A stretch of 64,000 nucleotides of DNA from Strigamia acuminata (taxonomy: Eukaryota; Arthropoda; Chilopoda; Geophilomorpha; Linotaeniidae): the NCBI GenBank assembly GCA_949358305.1, contig OX442314.1, forward strand, positions 34,717,608-34,781,607. Reading direction: 5' to 3'. Below the pieces are notes generated by a model. That model saw only the letters and a list, made by a program, of their open reading frames with translations, did not search any database and was not told the DNA's origin. The position numbers were made by a program, and so were the translations under genes. Below are positions 45,401 through 55,240 of the stretch, in pieces (the stretch's first letter is position 1; the number at the start of each line of letters is the position of its first letter).

Positions 45401-46575
45401 CAAGGGTGGTGGAGCTCGCTCATAGAGGGCACCAAGGGGTGGTGAAAACTAAGAGGTTATTGAGAGAAAAGGTGTGGTTTCCAGGCATTGACAGTCGGGT
45501 GGAGAAGAGAATTGCACAATGTGTGCCGTGTCAGGCCAGTTTGGTGGTCATGAGGAGGGAACCGTTACAGATGACTGTGCTGCCAGAGAGGCCATGGCAG
45601 AGGTTGGCGATAGATTTTCTAGGACCGTTTCCAGATGGCAGAATGTTATTGGTGACGGTGGACGAATACTCACGTTTTCCATTCGTGGACGAGGTAAATT
45701 CAACAGCAGCGAGAACGATAATACCGGTTCTCGAGAAGAGATTTGCGGAGTTGGGGATCCCGGAGGAAATTAAGTCGGATAACGGTCCTCCGTTCGCGTC
45801 GGAGGAGGTACGGGGTTTTATGGAAGGTTTTGGAATCCGACATAGAAGAGTGACCCCGCTGTGGCCCGAGGCGAATGGAGAAGTGGAGCGGATGATGCGA
45901 ACTTTAAATAAGGCAGTACTGACAGCTGTGACGGAGGGGAGAGTATGGAATAAAGAGATTCATGAATTCCTATTGAATTATCGAGCGACCCCACATTCGA
46001 CAACAGGGGTGGCACCAGCGAATTTGCTGTACCAGCGAGCGTTACAGACTAGACTGCCGCAGAATTTTGGGAAAATGAATGATGAGGTGGTGAGACAGCG
46101 AGATGAGAGCGAGAAGGAAAGGATGAAGGTGGAGGCAGATAGACGGAGGAGAACGTGCTCGCATGGTTTGATGGTTGGAGACCAAGTGTTAGTAAAAAGG
46201 CGAAAATTGAATAAGTTAATGACCCCTTATGATCCTGAGTTGTTGACAGTGGTGAAGGTTGAAGGTTCACGAATCACGGCAAAACGAGGACAGTACCAGG
46301 TGGTGAGGAATTCCTCGTTCTTTAAAAAGATGGAACGAGATGTGGATGGTGAGTCCGATGAGCCGGGAGATGATGAAACGGAACAGTCGGTGTTGGAGGA
46401 GGAGGAGAGGTTGGATGAGAGAGTGGAAGAGCAGCATCACGTTGATGTCCAGCAGTCGGGTGCCCAGCAGGCCGGTGAACAACAACCAGTGACTCCGGAG
46501 CGAATGAGGCCAGTACGTGAGCGACGAGAACCAGATCGATACACGAATGCGAAAGCGACAAAGAAACGGAAATGA
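42472..46575 (+). CDS. gag-pol: Gag-Pol polyprotein, gypsy element 2
   Basis: Single ORF of 1367 aa from an ATG at 42472. Capsid domain about residues 20-190 (RWTRWVGRLETYM, DEFHTRLKHL). Two zinc knuckles follow from 231 and 253 (CFNCGRSWPH..., CHGCGKLGHFVRFC). Protease VVDSGTSVDILG has its Asp at 330. The RT motif is IMDD with Asp at 617 (Met in place of the usual Tyr context), and RNase H begins TVDAGPYGLGAIL. Integrase has an HHCC finger (HRGHQG...CVPCQ) and a DDE core at D1048, D1103 and E1139. The C-terminal 80 residues are acidic and Gln-rich. No internal break; the fusion needs no frameshift. Confidence 0.93.
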   Translation: MAEAKPVVGVASGSASFVQTLGVPSFDVHGETATQSQRWTRWVGRLETYMVAAGITDDARKAAMLLHHAGEDVYAIYETFTLADSKYETVKDALATYFTPRKNVEFCSYNFRISRQRAGESIDEFHTRLKHLTVGCDFADENREIKSQIIMGTSMGHLRRRGLRETTWKLKDLLDTGRGYEVSEWQAKQMEVVSGSEELDVNLVRFGGSRRGMDRGGGAGLSRGGGQFRKCFNCGRSWPHAEGQVCPAKSVKCHGCGKLGHFVRFCKSKQESKEEVKQKVNIVDKASYRDDSFEDEMPIWSIGRVGSQKGMPRVELLMGKQKVKVSFVVDSGTSVDILGREFFKQLKPAPELRKSDVRLLPYGVTEPLPLLGRMRTKLEVKEGEDAVVDLFVVDRPGESLLSYRTARRLGVIGEVNSIEQGNLTEQIEHQYPELFCGVGKLVDRQVHLHVDESVPPVAQRYRPLPFNLRRKVEKELKRLVDMDIIERVDESMGPTSWISPIHVVDKPKDPDPDAIRICMDAREVNRAIKRVRHTSPRLEDLISMAEGATVFSKLDLNHGFHQLELDEVSRQYMVFATHVGLFRFKRLGFGVNSAPEIFQDSVEKVIEEVDNTINIMDDIFVVGKKDSDHGVALHGVLRKLKEKKLTLNKQKCEFGKKELTFFGHVFSERGIAVDPKKVEAVVKMETPKNAAEVKSLLGMIVYCARFVRNMADKTKVLRDLTKKSAVFAWGSDHQTAWDYVKRELSNKEILAYYDATAKLHLTVDAGPYGLGAILAQLREGEEEPRVVAYASRALTEVETRYSQIEKETLAVVWSVEHFYLYLYGTVFVIFTDHKPLVSIFSNRRARPSARIERLCLRIQQYEFEVRHTAGATNPSDYLSRHPGAQGGSTERVVERYVNFVAETRLPVTMTREEVIRETVADGTLQLLRKALYGVGEEEVWKDERLRPFTTMRDEITSTEDGVLLRGDRILIPESLRSRVVELAHRGHQGVVKTKRLLREKVWFPGIDSRVEKRIAQCVPCQASLVVMRREPLQMTVLPERPWQRLAIDFLGPFPDGRMLLVTVDEYSRFPFVDEVNSTAARTIIPVLEKRFAELGIPEEIKSDNGPPFASEEVRGFMEGFGIRHRRVTPLWPEANGEVERMMRTLNKAVLTAVTEGRVWNKEIHEFLLNYRATPHSTTGVAPANLLYQRALQTRLPQNFGKMNDEVVRQRDESEKERMKVEADRRRRTCSHGLMVGDQVLVKRRKLNKLMTPYDPELLTVVKVEGSRITAKRGQYQVVRNSSFFKKMERDVDGESDEPGDDETEQSVLEEEERLDERVEEQHHVDVQQSGAQQAGEQQPVTPERMRPVRERREPDRYTNAKATKKRK

Positions 46576-46657
46576 ACTTGATACTTGATTTGCTAATTTT
46601 ATGATGTATATAGTGATGTTGATTCCGAACTTGTTATGAAATAGCTTATGTCATTGT

Positions 46658-46670
46658 GAGGGGGAAGGGA
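46658..46670 (+). other. Polypurine tract of gypsy element 2
   Basis: GAGGGGGAAGGGA immediately before the 3' LTR. Confidence 0.85.
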
Positions 46671-46849
46671 TGTGATATAGTGATGTTTGGTTGTTTGTGA
46701 ATGCCGCCACGAGAGGGCGTGTTTGTGTAATGAAGGTGACCGAGGCTATAAAGGTGATGAAGTTTGATTAAAGAGTCACTTTAGGAATCGAGTATGAATG
46801 ACGGTGTTCGTGTACTTTATTGACATTGTTCCAGAGCTACGACATTACA
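46671..46849 (+). repeat. 3' LTR of gypsy element 2
   Basis: 179 bp, one mismatch to the 5' LTR. Followed by ATAGC and then the continuation of the interrupted family 2 acceptor (CTATAACGG). Confidence 0.92.
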
Positions 46850-47051
46850 ATAGCCTATAACGGAATTAGGTTGTTAGCTGTAGTGCCACTTGGATAGAAT
46901 TACGTGTAAATTTTTAAACAGAATAAAGACTATTTTGTGAAAAATTGCGTATTTTGCATCGTTAGTATTGATGTGTATCGCTTTATTGTTAGGTTTAAAT
47001 TTATTGCTTGAAATTGGATTTTATTGTAAAATATATTTTTGATTGGTGCAC

Positions 47052-47243
47052 TGGTGTTGGTGATATTGTTTGGTGCGTCACCGTCACGTGGCGTACATGT
47101 TCATTTGAATACTTATTATGTAAACTAACTACAGAATAAATCCACTTCCTGCTGTTTTAACATACAAATGTAATACACGTGCCTAATTTTGTCTCCTACT
47201 CCATTAGATGCAAATAACATACATCCACAAATAATCTCAACAC
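47052..47243. mobile_element. Insertion of about 190 bp, possibly a solo LTR
   Basis: Interrupts the conserved module segment between GGTGCA and TTGTACGC, which are contiguous in other copies. It begins TGGTGTTGG and ends CTCAACA and contains GAATAAA. No clean target duplication is visible, so the class is uncertain. Confidence 0.4.
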
Positions 47244-47564
47244 ATTGTACGCTTGACCGAAAGTATGTCTGAAATTCGTAGCTTTTGATCTCCGAAATTT
47301 GACTTTTACGAAAATCGCTAAGAAGGTCGAATTTAATTAATTATCCAATTTACGATTTGTGTCAATTCACATATTCATTGATGAAAACCTTTCAAATCAT
47401 AAAGACATTTTGTATCTAAAAATAAATCTTTGAATTCATAAGTGAACTTTTAGCAACTGAAAACTGACTTGCCGAAAAGTACGATTTAACACGGAGCTAC
47501 CGGTAGTGCCATTTCACACTCAATTACTAATATCTCACACAGAATTCATATCATTTCCTACGAC

Positions 47565-47660
47565 AAATGCCACTTTACACCGAAAAAGCCACTGCACACC
47601 GAAAAATGCCACTTTACACCGAAAAATGCCACTTTACACTGAAAATTGCCACTTTCAATT
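47565..47660. repeat. 20-bp minisatellite beside family 1 copy 3
   Basis: Four to five units of the GCCACTTTACACCGAAAAAT type. The family 1 gene on the minus strand reads into it. Confidence 0.85.
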
Positions 47661-47998
47661 TCTGTCTCGTACTGCACACACACTGCGAACTGCCTTCATC
47701 CCATTGGGCGAAAACATCCTCCTCGTCTTTCTCGTGGTACCGGTCGATGCATTTTTGGCGACAGAAAAAGCATTGCAAGAATTGCTGCCGTTCATCCCAG
47801 ACGTAGCCGGCCAACCCGCGAGTTCTATTAGAGTCGTCTACAAAAATAAATAACTAAATAACAAAAGCAAAAATAATTATATCTTTTAAATTTATTACCA
47901 ATTTCCGATGATGACAATACGACCGTTTTTAAGTCTTGATCGTGACAGGACACGGCAGAAATGAGCAGAAAACAAAACATAACCGTCGAGGAAAACAT
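47614..47998 (-). CDS. Family 1 secreted Cys-rich peptide, copy 3
   Basis: Exon 1 47899-47998 (signal peptide MFSSTVMFCFLLISAVSC, then HDQDLKTVV), intron 47838-47898 of 61 nt, exon 2 47614-47837. Predicted 107 aa. Retaining the intron would shift the frame, so the conserved downstream reading frame supports real splicing. Core: CFFCRQKC, 22 residues, then CVC. The tail KVAIFSVKWHFSV is again minisatellite-derived, as in copy 1, suggesting that copies 1 and 3 are closest relatives. CACGTG box at 48053-48058. Confidence 0.72.
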
Positions 47999-48214
47999 GA
48001 TGTTTTCTCGGAAAATTCGCCTGTGAAAATGTCGCATATAGAATAGAAATCGCACGTGATGACAACAATGGAGAAGATAAATGAAAATAAACAATAAAAC
48101 TGTATATTTTGTGTGTAATAATGTTGCACTATTTTTTTCTCATGTTTAATATTTCTTCTTTAAGTGTGTCTTTTTACAGATCAGACACCCGAGCCACCAG
48201 CGAAGAAAACGACG

Positions 48215-48345
48215 TAAAAATGCCATTTTATGCTATGAAAATGCTATTTTATGCTATGAAAATGCCATTTTATGCTATTAAAATGCCATTTCATGCTATA
48301 AAAATGCCATTGGGTTACAAAAAGTGCCATATTTTAATAATAACT
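48215..48345. repeat. 21-bp minisatellite, TGCCATTTTATGCTATGAAAA type
   Basis: About five units followed by the conserved TAAACTTACGATACC segment. Confidence 0.8.
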
Positions 48346-48375
48346 GGAATTTTAAACTTACGATACCGGTACCAG

Positions 48376-48525
48376 TAGCTGCATTCAAAAACTCTAAAAC
48401 GCCTCTAAAACTCGTTTCGTGTCTGTACGTGTGACGTCATTCCCATTGAATAACATGGGAATAAAGTCAAATGTACAGACACGAAACGAGCTTTAGAGGC
48501 GTTTTAAAGTTTTTGAATGCAGCTA
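48376..48525. mobile_element. MITE of 146 bp with TA duplication
   Basis: Inverted arms of about 55 bp (outer end GCTGCATTCAAAAAC at 48378, mirrored at 48509-48523) around a short centre, flanked by TA on both sides. TA target and no coding sequence suggest a Tc1/mariner-mobilised MITE. It sits in the conserved donor-like segment of the module. Confidence 0.75.
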
Positions 48526-48899
48526 GTACAAGTATAAAAAAATGGATTTTAAATCGCAATGCTAAAAAGTGCATTTCCACCGTTCAAAAGTGTATTGGTA
48601 TAATGGAAAATACATTTATAACTGACAAAAGTGCACTCCTTCACAATAGAAATAGTGGAAAAGAAATGAAACAAACAACAAATTTTTGTGCGTTTCACAT
48701 ATTTTCATGTAGGAGAAACAATACAATTGTTTGTACTTTGTACATTTTCTTCTTACACGAGAAGTACAGACATTTATTACAAAAATTAAATAAAACCAAT
48801 TTCCGTTTACCAAGTGCTTGTTTTCCTTGGCATTTTATTGTCTTGTTTTCTTCGCAAACCACTCGCCGTGTCAATTGTACAGCTACTGCTAGTTTCCCT

Positions 48900-49107
48900 T
48901 CATTTCAACTTGGGTAAAAGGGAAACTAGCAGTGATACGAAGCGGAAAGTGAGCCACCCCAAGAAGGCGAGAAACGCCGGCCAGATGCAGGTGTCGACCA
49001 CGTGAGCTATTAGTCCGATTACATTTGGTTTTTCTTGCTTCCGTAGTGACCAATCAGCTAAGAACCGTTTGCAGCGTTCATCCATCGAGGCGGCAAAGCT
49101 GGATGGC
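48900..49107 (-). CDS. Family 2 membrane peptide, diverged copy D
   Basis: Main exon from a CATTGCAG acceptor (49108-49115) to the stop at 48900-48902, one base plus 68 codons. It begins PSSFAASMDERCKRFL, then has one long hydrophobic region (VIGLIAHVVDTCIW plus AFLAFLGWLTF) and a LVSLLPKLK end in place of the Arg-rich tail. A 16-bp inverted repeat (48885-48900 with 48918-48933) covers the 3' end of the frame. No first exon identified. Membership of the family rests on position, acceptor context and the N-terminal pattern. Confidence 0.45.
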
Positions 49108-49444
49108 CTGCAATGGGATTTGTTTGTTATTTTAAATAACAAACTTATTTATATAGTGACCAGCTGATCTAAGGTATTTAATCTGTAACAATCGATTGAT
49201 TCGACACTTCACGACTGAGCTATCACCACATCCACAGGTCCTCTATTATTTTCGCTACCTTTTTCTTTACCGATCGCGCACGGAGTTTGCAGCACGTCTA
49301 ATCGTGGTCTCCATTATTTTTAACCACGCTCGCAACTTTCCATCTTTTTATTCACCCAGTGACGTCCAACGCCCTTTGCGTTTTGTGAACCATCTGGATT
49401 TAATTTATTTACAACTGATTGATCATTAGTTTAATACTCCGTAA

Positions 49445-49915
49445 TTAATTGAATTTTTGTGTCTAAAATTGAATTTTTGTGTCTAAAATTGAATTTTTGT
49501 GTCTAAAATTGAATTTTTGTGTCTAAAATTGAATTTTTGTGTCTAAAATTGAATTTTTGTGCCTGAAATTCAATTTTTAAGTCTAAAATTTAATTTGTAG
49601 GTCTAAAATTTAATTTTTAGGTCTAAAATTTAATTTTTAGGTCTAAAATTTAATTTTTAGGTCTAAAATTGAATTTTTAGGTCTAAAATTGAATTTTTAG
49701 GTCTAAAATTTAATTTTTAGGTCTAAAAGTTAATTTTTAGGTCTAAAATTTAATTTTTAGGTCTAAAATTTAATTTTTAGGTCTAAAATTTAATTTTTAG
49801 GTCTAAAATTTAATTTTTAGGTCTAAAATTTAATTTTTACGTCTAAAATTTAATTTTTACGTCTAAAATTTAATTTTTACGTCTAAAATTTAATTTTTAC
49901 GTCTATAAATTTAAT
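49445..49915. repeat. 20-bp minisatellite, GTCTAAAATTTAATTTTTAG type
   Basis: About 23 units, the longest AT-only array here, downstream of family 1 copy 4. Subtype changes in blocks (GTGTCT, then GGTCT, then CGTCT), indicating local spreading of variants. Confidence 0.92.
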
Positions 49916-50035
49916 TTTTTTTTAAATTGCTATTTTAGATATTAATTTGGTATTAATCGGGTCCTGTCTTCGGAGTTTAATTATCATTTGGACTAATAAT
50001 CCGTAATAATAATAAAAAATTCAAACTAAATTTTT

Positions 50036-50382
50036 TTACATTTTCTGGGTCGAATTGCACACACAATGCAAACTGCCTTCATCCCAATCGGCGAAAGCAG
50101 TCTCGTTATGCTCGTTGTACTGCTCGTTGCATTTCACCGGACAAAAATAACATTGCATGAACACCTGCCGTTTATGCCAGTCGTAGCCGGCCGACTCGCG
50201 AACTCTATGAGCCTCGTCTACAAAAATAAATAACAAAATAAAAAAAGCAAAAAATTTATATACCGTATTTTAAATTTATTACTGATTTCGGACGCCGACA
50301 ATACGACCGTTTTCAAGTCGTGATGGTAACAGGACACGGCAGAAATGAGCAGTAAACAAAACAAAACGGGCGAGGAAAACAT
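50036..50382 (-). CDS. Family 1 secreted Cys-rich peptide, copy 4
   Basis: Exon 1 50283-50382 (signal peptide MFSSPVLFCLLLISAVSC), intron 50218-50282 of 65 nt, exon 2 50036-50217 (182 nt, the standard length). Predicted 93 aa. Core CYFCPVKC...CVC with an unusual NEQYNEHNETAFADW linker. This is the most diverged intact copy (ESAGYDWHKRQVF where the others read ELAGYVWDERQQF), yet it keeps every Cys. CACGTG box at 50447-50452. Confidence 0.7.
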
Positions 50383-50652
50383 GATGTTTTCTCGGAAAAT
50401 TCGCCCGTTTAAATGTCGGATGTAGAATAGAAATCGCACGTGATGACAACAATAGAGAAAAATGAATGAAAATGAACAATAAAACTGTTTATTTTGTGTG
50501 TGTAAGAACTGCTGGACTACTATTTCTTATATTTTTGATATTTCTTTCTTTAATTCAGCACTAGAATGTGCAAGAAAAGTGCTATTTTATGCTAGAAAAT
50601 TGTCATTATGGTACTAAAAGTGCCATTTTTAAATAACAACTGGAATTTTAAA

Positions 50653-50868
50653 CTTACTGTTGGTTTTGAGTGCCCAGTCTTCACGCCAGGTGAACGTTTC
50701 ACCTGCGCACCCACGACGTCCAGATGACGTACTTGGCGTAAACCAATCAGGGTTGAGCGCACCTGTATATAATGTGTTAGCAATTAGAATAAAGTTAGTC
50801 ATTTGCTGTTAAACCTAACCACGCGTCTTATCATTGTCCCAACCTTCGACACTAAAAACTACACTTAC
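50653..50868. mobile_element. Solo LTR with CTTAC duplication
   Basis: LTR-like body 50658-50863 (206 bp), TGTTGGTTTT to AACTACA, flanked by CTTAC at 50653-50657 and 50864-50868. Contains GTATATAA and GAATAAAG. It entered the conserved ACTTAC donor-like segment and so duplicated the donor core. Not related to the three complete elements by eye. Confidence 0.7.
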
Positions 50869-51144
50869 CGACGTGTGTGTCTTGGTGGAATGGAAAATAC
50901 ATTTATAACGCACAAAAGTGCACTCCTTCACAATAGAAATAGTGGGAAAGAATATGAAACAAACAATAAATCTTTGTGCATATAACATATCTTCATGTAG
51001 GAGAAACAATACAATTGTTTGTACTTTTTACATTTTCTTCTTACATGAGAAATTTCGACATTTGAAACGAAAATAAACGAGACCAATTTTGGTTTTGTTT
51101 TGACCTTTTTGTTTGCCATTTTAATATCGCTTGTTATTCGCAAA

Positions 51145-51379
51145 CTATTTTACGAGCCATTTGACGAAGGGGGTGCATCAGAAACGTCAACATAAGTAAT
51201 TGATCATTTTAAATTGGAATAGCATTAGCACTACCTCGACGATCAAACGAAGCAGGAAATTGCCGAAAATTGCAGCGAAAGATCTGGATATACGGGTCGA
51301 GTTGTGGCCCACGGGTGGTACTGTCTGTTCGCAGTGATCAGTTAGCAGTTCAAAGCTCGTATCGGCTTGCCTGAATTGC
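51145..51379 (-). pseudogene. Family 2 peptide with premature stops (copy E)
   Basis: Acceptor TTGTAG at 51380-51385, then QFRQADTSFELLTDHCEQTVPP, an SFAAIFGNFLLRLIV hydrophobic segment, and a TGA at 51187-51189. The same frame continues through a second stop to FVKWLVK and TAG at 51145-51147, so the Arg-rich tail is decayed. The N-terminal 63 residues could still be made. Confidence 0.5.
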
Positions 51380-51779
51380 CTACAACAGAATTAGGTTGTT
51401 AGCTAGTGCTGTTTTAGTGCCACTTGGATAGAATTACGTGTGAATTTATAAACAGAATAAAGACTATTCTGTGAAAAATTGCGTATTTTGTATTGTTTGT
51501 GTTGATGTGTATCGCTTTATTGTTACGTTTAAATTTATTGCTTGTAATTGGATATTATTGTAAAATATTTTTTTGATTGGTGCATTATAGTATTGTACCC
51601 TTGACCGGAAGTATGTCTGAAATTCGTACCTTTTGACTCCGAAATTTGACTTTTACGAAAATCGCTAAGAAGGTCGAATTCAATTATTTATGTACAAGTA
51701 AATTCACATATTTATTGATGAAAATCTTTTATTTTTTTTTGTTACCTCCTCTTGTTTCTTGGTGATCATCGCTTCCTTC

Positions 51780-52203
51780 TTATCGCTCATGGCGCTCGTT
51801 TTCTCGCATTTCTATTTCTAATCGAAAAAAGTTTAGAAAGTCTTTTACCGACCACGGCAAATCCCCCCTCGGTCGCGCAAATCGTGTTGGAGTGAGTCCG
51901 GTGTCGCACCAGCCAGAATAGAGAACAAAAGCAATCCAAATGTGGATACAGCCATTCCAAGGTTCTCCAAACTCTTCACGTGGAGGTGTCAGTAGTCGTA
52001 TAACTTCCGCATGAAACAATGTCCTCAATATTTTTCACAGGCTTGATCTCGAGGAATTTTTGCATGTGTGTGTAAACTATAATTTCGGCCTTACTAAATC
52101 GATCGCCGTATCGTAATTTCCGTCCGTGAGTGCGTGAGTCCGCTGATCGCATTGGCTGCCAATCCCTCGACCAACAAACGCAAGTAAACTGTTTCGGTAT
52201 CAA
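51780..52203 (-). other. Two overlapping unknown ORFs in non-repeat sequence
   Basis: About 450 bp with no counterpart in other modules. One minus-strand frame spans 52203-51976 (75 codons from an ATT/ATG-type start), another 52028-51780 (82 codons; GCIHIWIAFVLYSGW hydrophobic stretch, RLEIEMRENERHER basic end). They may be exons of one gene or chance. Nothing recognised. Confidence 0.25.
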
Positions 52204-52337
52204 ACACGCCGTAGTAGATAGTGTATTGAATGTTTCTGTCTTAAATTAAATTTTTGACACAGTAATCGTACATTGTGCTTAATTTGCATTTGGATGAATA
52301 AACCGTAAAAATAAAATAATTAAAAATAATTTTTTTT

Positions 52338-52683
52338 TTACAATTTCTGTTTTGTACTGCACAGACACTCCGAAGCGCCGTCATCCCAATCGGTGAAAAC
52401 ATCCACGTTTTCCTCGTGGTACTGCTCGATGCATTTTCGGGGACAGAAAATGCATTGCATGAAGTGCTGCCGTTCATCCCAGAGGTAGCCGGCCAACTCG
52501 CGATTTCTATGAGCGTCGTCTACAAAAATTAAATAACAAAATAACAAAAGCAAAAAATTTATATCTTTTAAATTTATTACCAATTTCCGATGACGACAAT
52601 ACGACAGTTTTCAAGTTTTGATGGTAACAGGTCACGGCAGAAATGAGCAGTAAACAAAACAATAAAATGAGTGAGGAAAACAT
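52338..52683 (-). CDS. Family 1 secreted Cys-rich peptide, copy 5
   Basis: Exon 1 52581-52683 (103 nt, one extra codon: MFSSLILLFCLLLISAVTC), intron 52520-52580 of 61 nt, exon 2 52338-52519 (182 nt). Predicted 94 aa. Core CIFCPRKCIEQYHEEN...CLC and end STKQKL. The 61-nt intron breaks the frame if retained, again supporting splicing. CACGTG box at 52744-52749. Confidence 0.72.
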
Positions 52684-53484
52684 GATGTTTTCTCGGAAAA
52701 TTCGTCTGAAAAAATGTCGCATATACTCGTAAAATAAAAATCGCACGTGATGATAACAATGGAGAAAGATGAAAGAATATAAACAATAAAACTCTATATT
52801 TTGCTGCAGCACTATTTCTCATTTTTGATATTCTTTCTGCACTGGAAAGTTCCACTTTACAGTAGATAGTGGATCCTTAAGCTGGAAAATTGCTATTTTA
52901 AGCTATTTTAAGCACTTTATGGAAGTAAAACAGTATTTCAAGTACCGTAATAGAAGTTCCATTTCAGCCTATGAAAGTGCCATTCAGAGCTATGGAAGTG
53001 CCATTTCTAGCTAGAAGCGTGTCAAGTCTTCAAATGGCGGCGACACCGACGAACTGTGTCCAAACTGCTTGGATTTCGGAGTTATGCCGAGCAACAAAGA
53101 TGGTTCCGTCGTTACATGACCACTCCGGCGTATTTTGTATTGTTTGTATTGATGTGTATCTCTTTATTGTTAGGTTTAAATTTATTGCTTCTAATTGGAT
53201 TTTATTGTAAAATAATTTTTTGATTGGTGCATTGTACGCTTGACCGGAAGTATGTCTGAAATTCGTAACTTTTGACACCGAAATTTGACTTTTACGAAAA
53301 TCGCTAAGAAGGTCGAATTCAATCTTCCAATTTACGATTTGTGTAAATTCACATATTCATTAATGAAAATCTTTTAAATCATAAAGACATTTTCTATCTA
53401 AAAGTAAATTTTTGAAATCACAAGTGAACTTTTAGCAACTGAAAACAGACTTGCCGAAAAGTACGATTTAACACTGAACTAGTG

Positions 53485-54050
53485 CCATTTCACACTGAAG
53501 GTTTTTTTCAATAGCAATTAGTGTTTTTTCAATAGCAATTAGTGTTTTTTCACACTGAATTAGAGATTTTTCACACTGAATTAGAGATTTTTCACACTGA
53601 ATTAGAGATTTTTCACACAGAATTAATGGTCATTTCACATACGAAAAAATACCAATTCAGACGGAATAAGTGCCATTACGAGTAAGTGCCATTCTACACT
53701 GAATAAAATGTCATTTTACGCTGAAAAATACCATTTAACACAGAAAAAAATACTATTTTACACCAAAAAATGCCATTTTTGTGAAAATCTGATAATTTTA
53801 CAAGTGGTTGTGATTTCTTATTTTTGTGACTGTAGTTTTTATTTGCCATTTTATGCTTTGAAAATGCCATTTTACGTTAAAAAAGTGCTATTTTACGCTA
53901 GAAAAGTGCCATTTTAGGCTAGAAATGTGCCATTTTAGGCTAGAAATGTGCCATTTTAGGCTAGAAATGTGCCATTTTAGGCTAGAAATGTGCAATTTTA
54001 GGCTAGAAATGTGCCATTTTATGCTAGAAAAGTGTCATTATGATACAAAA
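53485..54050. repeat. Mixed 20-21 bp minisatellites
   Basis: Three short arrays in a row: TTTTTCACACTGAATTAGAGA (about 53500-53625), a degenerate run to 53780, and GTGCCATTTTAGGCTAGAAAT (about 53840-54045, six clean units). Separated by a short unique stretch near 53790-53840. Confidence 0.8.
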
Positions 54051-54406
54051 AATTTTATTTTTAAATAACAACTGGAATTTTACACTTACCATACGTGTAT
54101 ATTTACTGAATGAAAAAATCCATTTTAAATCGCAAACTTAAAAAGTGCATTTCCACTGATCAAAAGTGTCTTGGCGGAATGGAAAATGCATTTAAAAGTG
54201 CACTCCTTCACAATAGAAATAGTAGAAAAGAAAGGAAACAAACAATAAATATTTGTGCATACAACTTATTTTCATGTAGGAGAAACAATACAATTGTTTG
54301 TAGTTCTACAGTTTTTTGACATTTTAAACGAAAATAAACAAGACGAATTTTGGTTTTGTTTTGTCTTTTTTGTTTGCCATTTTAATATCGCTTGTTATTC
54401 GGCAAA

Positions 54407-54674
54407 TCATTCTAGGATCCATCTGAAGACGGGGTCGTATCTGTAGAGGCGTGCAGCGAAATAACCAACCATTCTAAGTGACAATAGCAACCCGCTGACA
54501 GACACCAGTAAGAAGCACATCGCGTCAAACAGTGAGAGTCTGCCGATAGCTGCAAAAAAATCTCCGAATTTCCTGATGGCAATGGATAAACGTTGCACGA
54601 AGTCCGCTAGTGGTAGTGTCTGTTTGCAGTGATCAGCTTGCAGTTCAACGCTCGTATCGGCTTGGCTGAATTGC
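54407..54674 (-). CDS. Family 2 basic membrane peptide, long form (copy F)
   Basis: Main exon from TTATAG acceptor (54675-54680) to stop at 54407: one base plus 88 codons. Order of parts: QFSQADTSVELQADHCKQ, an amphipathic LSIAIRKFGDFFAAIGRL stretch, SLFD, a hydrophobic span CFLLVSVSGLLLSL, and the basic tail RLYRYDPVFRWILE. This is the best intact long form. In-frame sequence upstream of the AG reaches a TAA with no ATG, so a first exon is required. Role unknown; a membrane-inserting cationic peptide is an inference from composition only. Confidence 0.55.
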
Positions 54675-54747
54675 CTATAACGGAATTAGGTTGTTAGCGA
54701 GTGCTGTTTTAGTGCCACTTGGATAGAATTATTAACAGAATAAAGAC

Positions 54748-55240
54748 TTGTGAGTGCTCGGATGGACGCCACGTGGTCAGGGGAGAGCCACGAGGTGCTG
54801 GACGCAACACACACGATAAATTCAACCCACGAAATACATAGACACACAATATAGTTTTGGTTATGGCTTTTATTGTAGTCTAGGGGTATGATGCAGTGTC
54901 CCACGGTGTATTTCCTACACTACACCAGTGATATGGCTCGACCAATGGGAGAAGGCATCCCTTTTGAGTCGAACAAGAGTATACTCAAACCCAGGTGTAA
55001 GTGGTCACCTCTTTAGTGTGTAATCAAAATGTTTATTTAAAGTTTCCCAGGTTTAGTGTAATAAATAAATAAATTTGCACATGAGGGTTGAAAAATTTAG
55101 TGAATCTACTTTAATTTAGCATAAAAACAAACAAAATAAACAAATAAACAAAAAAGTTATGAGACATTTTAGTTGAGTCACTTGACACAAGTGAAAGTGG
55201 TCACTGCACTACTTGACTCATGTGAAAGTGGTCTAGTCAT
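54748..55240. other. Unclassified insert left of the Tc1 remnant
   Basis: Breaks the module after AATAAAGACT. Begins TGTGAGTGCTCGG and contains no ORF of interest. Near 55180-55235 a pair of direct repeats, CTTGACACAAGTGAAAGTGG and a close variant, resembles the internal repeats of Tc1-type terminal arms. Part of this may be the end of the Tc1 element. Confidence 0.4.

Larger units (their letters stand above)
42180..46854 (+). mobile_element. Ty3/gypsy retrotransposon 2 (Mag-like) with ATAGC duplications
   Basis: Element 42185-46849 with 179-bp LTRs differing at one position (near 42349 versus 46835), a 5-bp duplication ATAGC (42180-42184 and 46850-46854), and one uninterrupted gag-pol ORF. 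The short LTR, single ORF, double zinc knuckle and Ser-like primer site fit the Mag clade. Recent and potentially active. Confidence 0.92.
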
